From NCBI RefSeq assembly GCF_030128825.1, contig NZ_CP119127.1, forward strand, positions 4,205,501 to 4,269,500: a stretch of DNA of 64,000 bases. Reading direction: 5' to 3'. Position numbers and translations under genes: made by a program. The DNA is from Sphingobium sp. WTD-1 (GTDB lineage Bacteria > Pseudomonadota > Alphaproteobacteria > Sphingomonadales > Sphingomonadaceae). The notes below the pieces were generated by a model. The model was not told the origin of the DNA and did not search any database. It saw nothing but the letters and a program-made list of their open reading frames with translations. Shown one piece after another: positions 1 through 8,041 of the stretch (its first letter is position 1; the number at the start of each line of letters is the position of its first letter).

Positions 1-1243
1 GGGCATTATGAGTCGCGAATTGCGGGAAGACGGCATCAGGTGCGGCCAGCAGCTTCTTCGCGCAGGCGACATAGGCGACGTCGGTATGGACCTTGCGGGT
101 ATAGACCGGGAAATCGGCGAGGCCATCGACCTGCGCGCGCTTGATCTCCGCATCCCAATAGGCGCCCTTGACCAGACGCACCATCATCCGGCGATCGGCG
201 CGACGAGCGAGGTCGATGATCCAGTCGATGACGAAGGGGCAGCGCTTGCCATAGCCCTGGACGACGAAGCCCAGGCCATCCCAGCCGGCGAGGTCGGGAT
301 CAAGCGCCAGGCTTTCGAGCAGGTCGAGCGAGAGTTCGAGGCGATCCGCCTCCTCCGCGTCGATGTTGAGGCCGATGTCGTAGCGCTTCGACAGCAGCGC
401 AAGCTGCTTCACCGCCGGCAGCAATTCGCCCATCACCCGGTCGGCCTGCGCGCGAACGTAGCGCGGATGGAGCGCCGACAGCTTGATCGAGATGCCGGGG
501 CCGGCATAGATGCCGCGCCCAGCCGACGCCTTGCCGATGGCGTGAATCGCCTTTTCATAATCGGCATAATAGCGCGCGGCGTCGGCTGCGGTGGTCGCCG
601 CCTCGCCCAGCATGTCATAGCTATAGGCGAAGCCCTTGGCCTCCAACTCCTTGGCGCGCTTGACCGCCTCCTTGATCGTCTCCCCCGTGACGAACTGTTC
701 GCCCATCATCCGCATGGCGAGGTCGACGCCGCGACGGATCACCGGTTCGCCGGCGCGGGCGACCAGGCGGGCGAGCGCCGCCGCCAGGCCGCGATCATCG
801 ACGCTGCCGACCAGCTTGCCGGTGACGACCAGGCCCCAGGTCGCGGCATTGACGAACAGCGACTTGCCGCCGCCCAGATGCGAACTCCAGTCGCCATCGG
901 CGATCTTGTCGCGAATGAGCGCGTCGCGCGTGTCATTGTCGGGGATGCGCAGCAGCGCTTCGGCGAGGCACATCAGCGCCACGCCCTCCTGACTGGAGAG
1001 CGAATATTCCTGCACCAGCCCCTCGACCCCGGTGCCCTTGTGATTGGCGCGCAGGGTGGTGACCAGATGGCGCGCCGTGTCCGCCACGGCGGCGCGGGTG
1101 GCGTCGGGGAGGGTCGCCGCGTCGAGCAGCGGGGCAAGGCACTCGGCCTCGTCGCGGCGATAGGCGGCGGTGATCGCCTGGCGCAGCGGCGACTGGTCAC
1201 GGATGGCGGGGGCGAAGGCGGCAAAGGGATGCTGGTCGGTCAT
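1..1243 (-). CDS. putA: Bifunctional proline dehydrogenase / glutamate-semialdehyde dehydrogenase PutA, N-terminal part
   Basis: The frame opens with ATG at 1243 and stays open to the window edge, so about 414 N-terminal residues are present. The product starts MTDQHPFAAFAPAIRD and has the proline dehydrogenase (FAD, TIM-barrel) signatures of PutA: the stretch around GIYAGPGISIKLSALHPRY, then LNIDAEEADRLELSLDLLE and MVRLVKGAYWDAEIKRAQ. These are diagnostic of the FAD-binding barrel that oxidises proline to pyrroline-5-carboxylate. The P5C dehydrogenase half lies outside the window, so the bifunctional call rests on family knowledge: the N-terminal arm domain is typical of PutA rather than stand-alone PRODH. 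It is divergent from the Lrp-type gene at 1342, the usual putA-putR pairing. Confidence 0.93.
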   Translation of the reverse strand, partial: MTDQHPFAAFAPAIRDQSPLRQAITAAYRRDEAECLAPLLDAATLPDATRAAVADTARHLVTTLRANHKGTGVEGLVQEYSLSSQEGVALMCLAEALLRIPDNDTRDALIRDKIADGDWSSHLGGGKSLFVNAATWGLVVTGKLVGSVDDRGLAAALARLVARAGEPVIRRGVDLAMRMMGEQFVTGETIKEAVKRAKELEAKGFAYSYDMLGEAATTAADAARYYADYEKAIHAIGKASAGRGIYAGPGISIKLSALHPRYVRAQADRVMGELLPAVKQLALLSKRYDIGLNIDAEEADRLELSLDLLESLALDPDLAGWDGLGFVVQGYGKRCPFVIDWIIDLARRADRRMMVRLVKGAYWDAEIKRAQVDGLADFPVYTRKVHTDVAYVACAKKLLAAPDAVFPQFATHNA

Positions 1244-1268
1244 GCGACCAGAATATCCGATTGGCGCA

Positions 1269-1288
1269 ATTCATTCCGTCTTATGAAT
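1269..1288. promoter_or_regulatory. Candidate PutR (Lrp-type) operator between putA and putR
   Basis: The 98-bp gap between the divergent starts contains an inverted repeat, ATTCAT - 8 bp - ATGAAT, in an AT-rich patch. Lrp/AsnC proteins bind such imperfect palindromes, and PutR normally controls the divergent putA. The site is a reading of the sequence; binding is inferred. Confidence 0.4.
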
Positions 1289-1341
1289 GCCCCGATAAAT
1301 GCCAAAGTGACTTATTAATGGCAGCGTGATAGGCAAATTGC

Positions 1342-1827
1342 ATGAGCAACAAGCCCGCTATGGTCGAATTGGATGAGTTCGACCGGCGTATCATCGCCGC
1401 ACTGGTCGAGGATGGCCGCATGACCGTGACCGATCTGGCCGCCAGCGTCGGCCTGTCCAAGACACCCTGCCAGGTGCGGTTGAAGCGATTGCAGGAGAGT
1501 GGCGTCATTCGCGGCTTTCGCGCGATCGTCGATCCGGCCAAGCTGGGGATGGACCATGTCGCCTTTACCGAGGTGAAGCTGAGCGACACGCGGGAGAGTG
1601 CGCTGCGCGAGTTCAATGCGGCGGTACGACGCATACCGGAGGTCGAGGAATGCCATATGCTGGCAAGCAATTTCGACTATCTGCTCAAGGTTCGCACGTC
1701 CGACATCCGCCGCTATCGCATGGTGCTGGGCGAGAAGATTTCCGCCCTGCCCCACGTCGCCAGCACATCGACCTTCGTGGCGATGGAGACGGTGCTGGAG
1801 TCGGGCAGCAAGCGGCCGCGCCGTTAA
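1342..1827 (+). CDS. putR: Lrp/AsnC-family regulator, probable PutR
   Basis: 161 residues, the usual Lrp/AsnC length. Residues about 8-60 form the winged helix-turn-helix (LDEFDRRIIAALVEDGRM, then VGLSKTPCQVRLKRLQ). Residues about 70-150 form the RAM/effector-binding domain (VAFTEVKLSDT, then EVEECHMLASNFDYLLKV). It is divergent from putA with 98 bp between starts. In alphaproteobacteria this arrangement marks PutR, a proline-responsive activator of putA. Its stop codon shares the palindrome TTAA with the stop of the convergent small gene at 1824. Confidence 0.88.
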   Translation: MSNKPAMVELDEFDRRIIAALVEDGRMTVTDLAASVGLSKTPCQVRLKRLQESGVIRGFRAIVDPAKLGMDHVAFTEVKLSDTRESALREFNAAVRRIPEVEECHMLASNFDYLLKVRTSDIRRYRMVLGEKISALPHVASTSTFVAMETVLESGSKRPRR

Positions 1828-2027
1828 CGCGGGACCGAAGCCCCTTCCACCCGGATGCCGCGCCGCTGAAGTTCGGCCCGCGCCGCCTTCTGATGCGGGG
1901 TCAGGCGCTGATAGTCGGTGGTCGAACGCCAGATGTCGAGCACGTCCTGATCGCTGCGAAACGCGACGTCCGCCTCTGCATTGGCATAGTCCTGCAGACG
2001 ATATTTCCTCGGCGCTTTTTCGATCAC
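1824..2027 (-). CDS. Small conserved hypothetical protein
   Basis: 67 residues, basic and hydrophilic, beginning MIEKAPRKYRLQDYANAEAD and ending EGASVPR. There is no signal peptide, membrane segment or recognisable motif. It converges on putR, with the two stops overlapping. It resembles the small unannotated proteins found beside alphaproteobacterial put genes but I do not recognise a family. Coding status is judged from a credible start and a composition unlike a shadow frame. Confidence 0.5.
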   Translation of the reverse strand: MIEKAPRKYRLQDYANAEADVAFRSDQDVLDIWRSTTDYQRLTPHQKAARAELQRRGIRVEGASVPR

Positions 2028-2071
2028 CCGTCATCCCTTTCACGGGAGACGTAGCGGATTTTACGTAAAAG

Positions 2072-2093
2072 CCGCGTGATGGCCATCACGCGG
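2072..2093 (-). terminator. Hairpin downstream of the SGNH hydrolase
   Basis: A perfect 11-bp inverted repeat (CCGCGTGATGG and its complement, no loop) lies about 10 bp past the SGNH stop. Read on the minus strand it is followed by CTTTTACG. It probably ends the SGNH transcript; the T-run is short. Confidence 0.45.
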
Positions 2094-2103
2094 TTAAGGC
2101 GTA

Positions 2104-3333
2104 TTAATCAAACAGAGCCAGCGGCACGGCGTCACCCATGGCGCGATAGCCGGCCGGATTGGGATGGAGCGCATCGCCGCCATCATAAGCGGGCAGCAGC
2201 CGGTCGGGGCGCGCGGGATCGCGGGTGGCGCGGTCGAAATCGACCAGCCCGTCGAAATGGCCCGGCGCCCGGATCCAGGCATTGACCGCCTGCCGGTCGG
2301 CCTCATTCTGGGCATCGGCATGATAATAGGCGTTGCCGACGAAGGGCATGATGGTGGCGCCGATCACCTTGACCCCGCGCGCATGGGCGCGGGCGATGAT
2401 CTGGCGATAGGCGCCGATGATGCGAGCGACATGGGCCTTGTGATCCTCGACACTGACGGGCGCCTCGCGGGTCAGGGTGCCAAGATCATTGACGCCTTCC
2501 AGCAGGACCAGATGGGTGACGCCGGGCTGGGCCAGCACATCGCGGTCGAGCCGGGCGAGCGCATTGGGGCCAAGCCCGTCGTTCAGCAGCCGGTTGCCGC
2601 CGATCCCCTGATTGACGACGGCGATGTCGCGCCGCTTGGAATCGGCTTGCAACCGCTGGGCGAGCCGGTCGGTCCAGCGATCATTGCCGTTGGTGGTCGA
2701 ACCCTTGCCGTCGGTGATGGAATCGCCGAGCGCCACGACCAGCCGTGCGGGCGCGCAGCGTTCGACTTCCAGCGCGGCGAGGTTGAACCAGTGGTCGAAC
2801 GAGGCGGCGCCCGCCATCGCCGTATCGGTCAGATGATCGCCGGGCAGATGCCAAGAGGTGGCGCGCGAACCGGGATGCGAGGTCTGTTCCGGTTCACCCT
2901 GATAGCGGATGGTGACGGCGATATTGTCGAGCGCGGCGACCGGCAGCGATACCGGGTCAGAGAGATAATCGGCACCGGCCGGCACGATCAGGTCAGGGCT
3001 GCCATCGAAGCGCAGCGAAATGAGCGTGCCGGGATCGATCGCCGGCGCGGTGCTGGCGGGGGCGCGGGCGATGCTGACACCGGCGATATGGAGCGGCGCC
3101 GTGCCGGCGAGGTTGGAGATGCGCACCCGCAGCCGGTCCCCGGCGATCGAGGGGCGGACGATCTGGCGCAGCGACTGATCCTTGAGCGTGCCGGCGGGCA
3201 GTGCGGCGTCGCCGGTCGGGCGGAATTGCGAGGAGGCCCAGCCCGATACCCAGGTCGGCGTGCAGGTCTTTGCCGTGACGGGCTGGGCCAGCAGCAGGGC
3301 CAGCGGCAGGCTGGCGAGCAAGGGACGGATCAT
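2104..3333 (-). CDS. Secreted SGNH/GDSL-family hydrolase
   Basis: 409 residues from ATG 3333. This start is chosen over longer frames because AAAGGAA precedes it by 7 bases and the protein then begins with a good signal peptide (MIRPLLASLPLALLLAQPVTA). The catalytic block I GDSITDG places the serine at residue 205. Block III is GVND, and block V is DALH near residues 387-390 (Asp/His). The N-terminal 180 residues form a beta-rich accessory domain, as in two-domain bacterial GDSL esterases such as acetyl- or rhamnogalacturonan-acetyl esterases. The substrate is not evident. A carbohydrate deacetylase would suit the xylan locus beyond the prophage, which is inference. Upstream, the prophage end at 3461 has cut this gene off from its ancestral 5' neighbourhood. 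Confidence 0.85.
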   Translation of the reverse strand: MIRPLLASLPLALLLAQPVTAKTCTPTWVSGWASSQFRPTGDAALPAGTLKDQSLRQIVRPSIAGDRLRVRISNLAGTAPLHIAGVSIARAPASTAPAIDPGTLISLRFDGSPDLIVPAGADYLSDPVSLPVAALDNIAVTIRYQGEPEQTSHPGSRATSWHLPGDHLTDTAMAGAASFDHWFNLAALEVERCAPARLVVALGDSITDGKGSTTNGNDRWTDRLAQRLQADSKRRDIAVVNQGIGGNRLLNDGLGPNALARLDRDVLAQPGVTHLVLLEGVNDLGTLTREAPVSVEDHKAHVARIIGAYRQIIARAHARGVKVIGATIMPFVGNAYYHADAQNEADRQAVNAWIRAPGHFDGLVDFDRATRDPARPDRLLPAYDGGDALHPNPAGYRAMGDAVPLALFD

Positions 3334-3460
3334 CGGCTTCCTTTCGGTCGGGGATGGCGGGCGGCGCGTCCCCCAAAATGGGCATATGAGGGTCACTGAA
3401 TCGAAGTTCACAGTGTCGTGCGGCAGGCGTTGACGCATTTCCGCGCCTTTCCGAGTTTGC

Positions 3461-3545
3461 TGAAGCGCGACAAAAGCTTCTGGAGTGCGGGACAAGAGCT
3501 TTTGTAGCACCGCCAATGATCGCTACGCGACCAAAGCTTCCACGC
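3461..3545 (-). repeat. Prophage right end with three transposase-type binding repeats
   Basis: Three same-orientation repeats follow the terminal TG: GCGACAAAAGCTTCTGGAG (3467), GGGACAAGAGCTTTTGTAG (3489) and GCGACCAAAGCTTCCACGC (3527). The first two are 22 bp apart and the third 38 bp further on, which mirrors the R1-R2-R3 layout of the Mu right end. The opening TGAAGCG is also how the Mu right end begins, from memory. The third copy overlaps the 3' end of the gene ending at 3523. Confidence 0.8.
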
Positions 3546-4053
3546 GGCGCCTGAAGCGCTGACCTCTCCGTCGATCATCCTCAGCCGAGATGTCCCTGCG
3601 TCGCGCAACGTACGTTCCACCCCTGGCAAGGTAGAGCCCATTACCGACCGGCACGCCGTTCGTATGCACCATATAGATGCCTTCGATCACATCGTATTCG
3701 ATGCTGTCTTCCAGACCCGGCGGAGCAACATTCTTTACTGCTGCACGATACAGAGCAGCGCCAGCGTGGCTGTCAGGGCTATAAAGTTGAACAATGAATG
3801 GATCGATGTCGCGTGGTGTTGCCGCAGCGTCGTAGGCTTTAAACAACAGCTCGTAGAGAAGCGCCGGTCCCATCCGGTCCACCCAGCTCGTAACGATGCC
3901 GAGCCTCTTTTCGAAGCGATCGTCGAGCATTTCATACATCCAACACATAACTTGAGGCTCCAAGCCGAGCCGCTGCAGCGCGTGAAGATAGTCGCGTCCC
4001 GCACGTATCTCAGCAGGGCCGACGCCGTCGTCTTTCACTGGTTTTTCAACCAT
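3523..4053 (-). CDS. Prophage cargo protein of unknown function, partner of HEPN gene
   Basis: 176 residues starting MVEKPVKDDGVGPAEIRAG. There is no signal peptide or membrane span. The first third is helical (HALQRLGLEPQVMCWMYEML, then DDRFEKRLGIVTSWVDRMGP). The second half holds short hydrophobic strands (DPFIVQLYSPDS, EYDVIEGIYMV, GVPVGNGLYLARGG), and the C-terminus is very basic (ARRRDISAEDDRRRGQRF). I do not recognise a family. Its start overlaps the end of the HEPN gene by 19 bases, so the two are translated together. The pair lies between the tail fibre genes and the right prophage end, the slot where Mu carries com/mom, typical for cargo. Base composition is visibly less GC-rich than the phage structural genes. 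Confidence 0.65.
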   Translation of the reverse strand: MVEKPVKDDGVGPAEIRAGRDYLHALQRLGLEPQVMCWMYEMLDDRFEKRLGIVTSWVDRMGPALLYELLFKAYDAAATPRDIDPFIVQLYSPDSHAGAALYRAAVKNVAPPGLEDSIEYDVIEGIYMVHTNGVPVGNGLYLARGGTYVARRRDISAEDDRRRGQRFRRRVEALVA

Positions 4054-4451
4054 TGCACCACCCCCTCTTCTGAGAAAGCTGCCTTCACCATCGAGCGTGC
4101 TACTTGGCGTGTCATGCGCCCCGGCCGATAATCATGCTCTCGCTTCCAGTCCATTACGGTCCTTAGAAGGTGCCTCGGCGGAGGTGGAGTTGTCCGCACA
4201 TCGATGCCTGCAAGCCTAAATAGCATACGAATGTCATGGGTGTGATACTTCTCCGCCAATGTTCGATCGGGCCAGCAGTTCCAGCGCTCGCGCTTCATGA
4301 TCACCGCTTTTAGCGCAAACTCCACAGCACGCCCTGATGCGTTCCATGCGGCGTCGCAGTGCGCGCGGTGGTTGACCATGGCATCGGCCGTCGCTTGCTC
4401 GCGGGAAACCATGGCCCACCAATCATCAACTGTGAGAACGTGCTGTTCCAT
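4035..4451 (-). CDS. HEPN-domain protein, prophage cargo
   Basis: 138 residues. The stretch ASGRAVEFALKAVIMKRE, followed by KYHTHDIRMLFRLAGID, is the classic HEPN fold signature (an A.EFALKA helix, then T-HD-L..L..AG). HEPN proteins are four-helix ribonucleases or non-catalytic partners common in toxin-antitoxin, abortive infection and restriction modules. The catalytic RX4-6H motif is not obvious in the C-terminal helix; the only candidate is RTLAEKYH before the HD motif, so nuclease activity is uncertain. It is the first gene of a two-gene unit with the 176-residue protein. Its position in the Mu mom slot suggests a lysogenic conversion or superinfection-exclusion role, which is inference. 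Confidence 0.7.
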   Translation of the reverse strand: MEQHVLTVDDWWAMVSREQATADAMVNHRAHCDAAWNASGRAVEFALKAVIMKRERWNCWPDRTLAEKYHTHDIRMLFRLAGIDVRTTPPPPRHLLRTVMDWKREHDYRPGRMTRQVARSMVKAAFSEEGVVQWLKNQ

Positions 4452-4571
4452 AGCGGCTTTGCCGAGTCCCCTTCCTTGTGACGGATTTGATAGGGCAAAG
4501 GAGCGATATCGTCATCCAAGCTCTCCTCTCCAGGACGCCACAGACGATAAATCACAATTTCAAAGAGCCGT

Positions 4572-4594
4572 GAAAGGCGTCTGAGACGCCTTTC
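4572..4594 (-). terminator. Hairpin at the end of the late tail operon
   Basis: A perfect 10-bp stem GAAAGGCGTC / GACGCCTTTC with a 3-base loop lies 5 bases past the fibre gene stop at 4599. It separates the late structural genes from the HEPN cargo pair. The tail on the minus strand (ACGGCTCTTTG) is not a clean T-run, so termination efficiency is uncertain. Confidence 0.45.
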
Positions 4595-4598
4595 AAAA

Positions 4599-5246
4599 TC
4601 AGTTGCCCACCGCCCACCAGTCGAAGCCGGACAGGGCGTGGTCATTGTCATCGTCGCTCTGGAACTGCGCCTGGAAGCCGTTCTTGGTCGTGCTGCCGGG
4701 CACGATCTGGACCCAGAGGTCGCGATAGATGCTGGGGGCGGCGATCACGCCCTGGGTCAGCACGCTCCAGCAGCTGTTGGGGAATGGCAGCGCAAAGGCG
4801 ACGTTGCGCACGACTTCGCTGGTCACCGTCTCTCGATAATAGCCGAGCTTGAGGATCGCGAGGCCGCCGAGGAAGGATATCGTCCGTTCGCTGGTCGTCG
4901 GATCGACGGTGACCGTGATCGCCTGATTGAGGCCGCGACTGATCATCGCCAGGATCGCGACCAGGAGCTGATTGCTGGCGCCGCCGTCCAGGCCGGAATT
5001 GCCACCCAGCGGATCGGTAATGACCCTTTCGACATTGCCCTTCGCATGGGCGACATAGGCGATGATCGCCGCCGCAAGCTGATGCTGGCTTTCCTTGTCA
5101 GGCAGCGCGCCACCCAGCTGCGCAATGGCGGTGATGATCTCCTCCTGCACCGCATTGAGCCAGTCTGCATCAACGCGCGTCGCGGGAAGAGGGGTAACCT
5201 TGAAAAGGCCGCCAACCGTCGCGCCGGCACTATCGATCCTGTGCAT
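4599..5246 (-). CDS. Phage tail fibre / receptor-binding protein with gp53-like C-terminus
   Basis: 215 residues. The N-terminus (VGGLFKVTPLPATRVDADWLNAVQEE) is a typical fibre attachment segment. The C-terminal 75 residues (VAFALPFPNSCWSVLTQ, then NGFQAQFQSDDD, ending SGFDWWAVGN) match the knob of gp53-like tail fibres, which usually reads 'F.FP..C..V' and ends 'F.W.A.G'. It is the last gene of the late operon, after a second fibre-like gene, as in Mu S/U. It probably determines host binding. The short length compared with Mu S suggests a minimal fibre, or that the preceding gene supplies the shaft. Confidence 0.75.
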   Translation of the reverse strand: MHRIDSAGATVGGLFKVTPLPATRVDADWLNAVQEEIITAIAQLGGALPDKESQHQLAAAIIAYVAHAKGNVERVITDPLGGNSGLDGGASNQLLVAILAMISRGLNQAITVTVDPTTSERTISFLGGLAILKLGYYRETVTSEVVRNVAFALPFPNSCWSVLTQGVIAAPSIYRDLWVQIVPGSTTKNGFQAQFQSDDDNDHALSGFDWWAVGN

Positions 5247-5255
5247 GTCCGTTCC

Positions 5256-5837
5256 TTAAAAGCCGGGGAAGATTTCGATGATGTAGCCTTCCAGCACCAT
5301 GGTGTCGGAGGCGTTGGCCAGCTGGCCGGTCAACGTCAGCACCTGGTCGACCGACGTGTCGATCGCGGCCGCACCGTGCGCGTTGACGCCGGAACCGTAG
5401 ATAGACGTCGATCCGGCGCGGGCGATGAACTGGCTGGCCTGGTCGTTGCGATTGTTCATGCGAAGGAGCGAACCGACATTTCCCGAGGTGGTCACCGGCC
5501 AGCTGTTGATGGTCGCACCGCCGAACTTGTGCATGACCGTCTTGGTGTTCGCATTCTGGGATATGGTCCAGAAACTCTCGATCTTGAGCGATCCCTTCGG
5601 ACCCAGCGAACCGCCGGGGATGGTGATCGTCAGAAAATCATGCGTGGCCAGGCTGCCCGTCCACACGGCCGATGCGGCCCCATCCTGCGCCAAGATATAG
5701 GGCGCTTTCATATAAGCCTTTAGCAGCGCTGCCGTGATCAGCACGTCGGCGCCGCCCTGGATGCCGGCCCAGCCTTCAGCGCCTGTCAGTGCGGCCGCCA
5801 CCGCGAGGGCCGATGCCTTCTTGTCGAGTTCGGACAT
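5256..5837 (-). CDS. Phage tail fibre-associated structural protein
   Basis: 193 residues. It starts MSELDKKASALAVAAALTGAEGW and continues with a beta-rich, Ser/Thr/Gly-rich body (DFLTITIPGGSLGPKGSLKI, GATINSWPVTTSGNVGSLL), ending VLEGYIIEIFPGF. No catalytic motif is visible. It sits between the gp48-like baseplate protein and the terminal fibre, so it is probably a fibre shaft or fibre-tip protein. Its stop is 9 bases before the start of the gene ending at 4599. Function is inferred from position and composition. Confidence 0.65.
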   Translation of the reverse strand: MSELDKKASALAVAAALTGAEGWAGIQGGADVLITAALLKAYMKAPYILAQDGAASAVWTGSLATHDFLTITIPGGSLGPKGSLKIESFWTISQNANTKTVMHKFGGATINSWPVTTSGNVGSLLRMNNRNDQASQFIARAGSTSIYGSGVNAHGAAAIDTSVDQVLTLTGQLANASDTMVLEGYIIEIFPGF

Positions 5838-5838
5838 A

Positions 5839-6510
5839 TCAATCCTCCAATATGAGATGGCCGCCGGTCTCCAGCAGGCGATATCCGCCGCTCTCCAGCA
5901 GCGACGCGCCCGGATCGGTGGGATAGGAAAAGATCACGTGGGTATGCGCCGGGCGCGCGGCCGAGATGATGCATTCCAGGTCTAGCGCGGCGTCGCCCTC
6001 CAGCAGGGCTGAGCCGGCGGGATCGCCCGCGACCATATAGTTGAACACGCTGCCGTTGCGGACATGGACGCGCCAGATATAGCGCCACCGTCCCGCCGCC
6101 ACCTGGGCGCTGAGGCTGGTGTCATAGTCATCGACCTCGGGGTCGAACTCATGGATCGTAACGTCGAAACCGATCGACGCGGCCAGCGCGATATAGAATG
6201 CCGGCGTCTGCCCGGCCTGATAGGCGAGCTTGCGCCAGCAGGCGAGTTGACGCGCCGCGATCGTGGTCGCCGCTGCGGTGCAGGGATCGGGGAGTCCCAG
6301 CGCCGCTTCCCATTCGGGGAGCATCTCATAGGCGGTGCGAGGATCATATTCGGCCAGCAGCTGTTCCATACGCTCTTCGACGCGCGCAAACTCCTCGGCC
6401 CAGCCATCCAGCAGCTTGGTGAGCATCGCATCCTCCCCACGCGGCCAGGCCGCGCCGGGGGGAAGAAGCGCCTGCAGCTGCTGGCGATAGGCCGTCGCCA
6501 TCAGGCCCAT
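5839..6510 (-). CDS. Mu gp48-like tail/baseplate protein (DUF2313, YmfQ)
   Basis: 223 residues from ATG 6510, chosen because GGAG stands 7 bases upstream; a second ATG at 6501 overlaps the upstream stop as TGATG. The N-terminus, YRQQLQALLPPGAAWPR followed by LLDGWAEEFARVEERMEQLL, is the signature of the DUF2313 family that links baseplate to fibres. Near the middle are EWEAALGLPDPC and ARQLACWRKL, also family-typical. It follows baseplate J directly, as in Mu (gp47-gp48). Confidence 0.9.
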   Translation of the reverse strand: MGLMATAYRQQLQALLPPGAAWPRGEDAMLTKLLDGWAEEFARVEERMEQLLAEYDPRTAYEMLPEWEAALGLPDPCTAAATTIAARQLACWRKLAYQAGQTPAFYIALAASIGFDVTIHEFDPEVDDYDTSLSAQVAAGRWRYIWRVHVRNGSVFNYMVAGDPAGSALLEGDAALDLECIISAARPAHTHVIFSYPTDPGASLLESGGYRLLETGGHLILED

Positions 6511-7550
6511 GCGATGGCTCCGAAGGTGAGTATCTTGCCGGCATCGGCGGTCTGGTTGGTGGTCGGGCTGGTCAGCACATGATCCAGTTCGCCCGGCGCG
6601 ATCGAGATGGACTCGCGCATCCGGCTGACCAGGACCGTGCCACCGGGAATCGCATCGCGGGCAATAAGGTCGCGCAGCTCCGCTTCGACCGAGGCGCGCG
6701 TCGCGGCCGTGTCGGGCGTCAGGGCGATGGTGAAGTTGAGCGGCTGCGCGATCGGCGCCTCGACCGTCACCTCCGCCGTGACCGGACGCTCTTCCGCGAT
6801 CTTGGCCGCGACCAGGGCGACGGTGCCCGGATCGGGGATAATATCTTCCCGGCCGTCCATCACGAACAGCAGCTTGACCGTGCCCAGGCCGTTCCAGTTG
6901 GGATAAGGCCAGGCGCGTGTAACCCCGGCAATCTCCTTGGCCCAGCGGACATAGTCGCCGCTCTTTCCGCCTGCCGGCTGGTTGCGCAGGCGCTCCCACA
7001 CTCGGTCGTTCAGCTGCTCGATCGTCTCCTCGTCGCTGCCGCCGATGATCCCGCCGACAGCTACGGTCGCGACCGCCTGGACGCCGCTGGCGGGCGACTG
7101 GAAGGTCAGGGTCTGGCCGGCTGCCATCGCACCGGCTGCGCCGCCATCTTCGCAGGTCACCGCCACGCTGGCCGTCCCGCCCGCGATCGTCGCCAGCGCC
7201 ATGGTCGCAAATCGCACGCCATCCGCCCGCACCAGGATGCTGCCGGCCGGGGCCACGGCGCCATTGGTCCCGGCCAGGGTGACAGCGCCGGTCGCGGCGA
7301 TCGCCGCCTTGCGGACGATGCCCAGGCGGCTGGCCCAGCCGGTGACGGTGTCGGGATATTTGGGGTCGGGCAGGAAGCGCGCGCGATCGTCGATCATGCC
7401 ATAGAGGCCGTTCATTGCGCCGGCATGGACCCGCGCCAGGACGTCCAGCACGTTGCGCCGCAGCCGGCTGTCCGCGCCTGGCAGCTTGCCATTGATATCG
7501 TCCTGCGCGCGCGTAATCAGCTGGGTCAGGGTCGGTCGTTGAAAGCTCAT
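6501..7550 (-). CDS. Baseplate protein J-like (Mu gp47)
   Basis: 349 residues from ATG 7550, which overlaps the stop of the upstream gp46 gene by 4 bases. The N-terminus (MSFQRPTLTQLITRAQDDIN) and the centre (GSDEETIEQLNDRVWERLRNQPAGGKSGDYVRWAKE) are hallmarks of the baseplate J / gp47 family, which forms the wedge of contractile-tail baseplates. The segment VTRAWPYPNWNGLGTVKLLFVMDG is equally typical. The gene is full length with no disruption, so the baseplate set appears intact. Confidence 0.93.
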   Translation of the reverse strand: MSFQRPTLTQLITRAQDDINGKLPGADSRLRRNVLDVLARVHAGAMNGLYGMIDDRARFLPDPKYPDTVTGWASRLGIVRKAAIAATGAVTLAGTNGAVAPAGSILVRADGVRFATMALATIAGGTASVAVTCEDGGAAGAMAAGQTLTFQSPASGVQAVATVAVGGIIGGSDEETIEQLNDRVWERLRNQPAGGKSGDYVRWAKEIAGVTRAWPYPNWNGLGTVKLLFVMDGREDIIPDPGTVALVAAKIAEERPVTAEVTVEAPIAQPLNFTIALTPDTAATRASVEAELRDLIARDAIPGGTVLVSRMRESISIAPGELDHVLTSPTTNQTADAGKILTFGAIAWA

Positions 7551-8041
7551 GCGGTCCCCTCGCGCTCGATGCGGCCGCTCTCCGCATCCCACAAATAGTT
7601 GATGGCCAGGCGGGCGCCGCCCGGCCGGGTTAAGGTGATGGTGATGGACAGGCCGCCCGATCGGCGGCTGGCGGCAACCGGCAGCAGGACGCAGTCGATA
7701 TCGATCGCCGCGACGACGCCGTCGGCGACCAGCCAGTCCAGCGCCTCGCGGCAATAGTCACGGGCGCGGACGGCCGTCGTCGGCACGACCTTCGCGCGCG
7801 CCAGCAGCCACAGGCGCGACCCCGTCCGGTCGTTTGCGTCGTCGTTTGCACAGTCGCCCCACCAACCGCGACGATCGGCCCCACTGTCCGGTAGCGCGTC
7901 ATCGTCACGGGCGCGGACATCGGTGAAGAGCGAGATGGTCACCGCCGTGCGCAGGCCGTCGTCGGTGACCAGGTCGCCGGATGCGATCGCGATGTCGGCC
8001 GACCAGGCAGCGCTGTCGAAGACAAGGGCGATATCGGTCAC
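7547..8041 (-). CDS. Mu gp46-like baseplate protein
   Basis: 164 residues. It opens MTDIALVFDSAAWSADIAIASGDLVTDDGL, a gp46-family N-terminus, followed by DRRGWWGD and GSRLWLLARAKVVPTTAVRARDYCREALDWL. The W-G-D and 'S-LWLL-R-K' blocks are conserved in Mu gp46 and P2 gpW-like baseplate wedge proteins. It overlaps both neighbours by 4 bases, showing translational coupling. It acts in baseplate assembly. Confidence 0.9.
   Translation of the reverse strand: MTDIALVFDSAAWSADIAIASGDLVTDDGLRTAVTISLFTDVRARDDDALPDSGADRRGWWGDCANDDANDRTGSRLWLLARAKVVPTTAVRARDYCREALDWLVADGVVAAIDIDCVLLPVAASRRSGGLSITITLTRPGGARLAINYLWDAESGRIEREGTA

Noticed and set aside
4035..4451. Calling the HEPN protein an active RNase
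   Set aside because: A C-terminal RX4-6H motif is not present; the only R-x6-H precedes the HD motif, so activity cannot be claimed.
4310..4651. A 113-codon minus-strand frame overlapping the fibre and HEPN genes
   Set aside because: It overlaps both supported genes in another frame and spans the intergenic hairpin.
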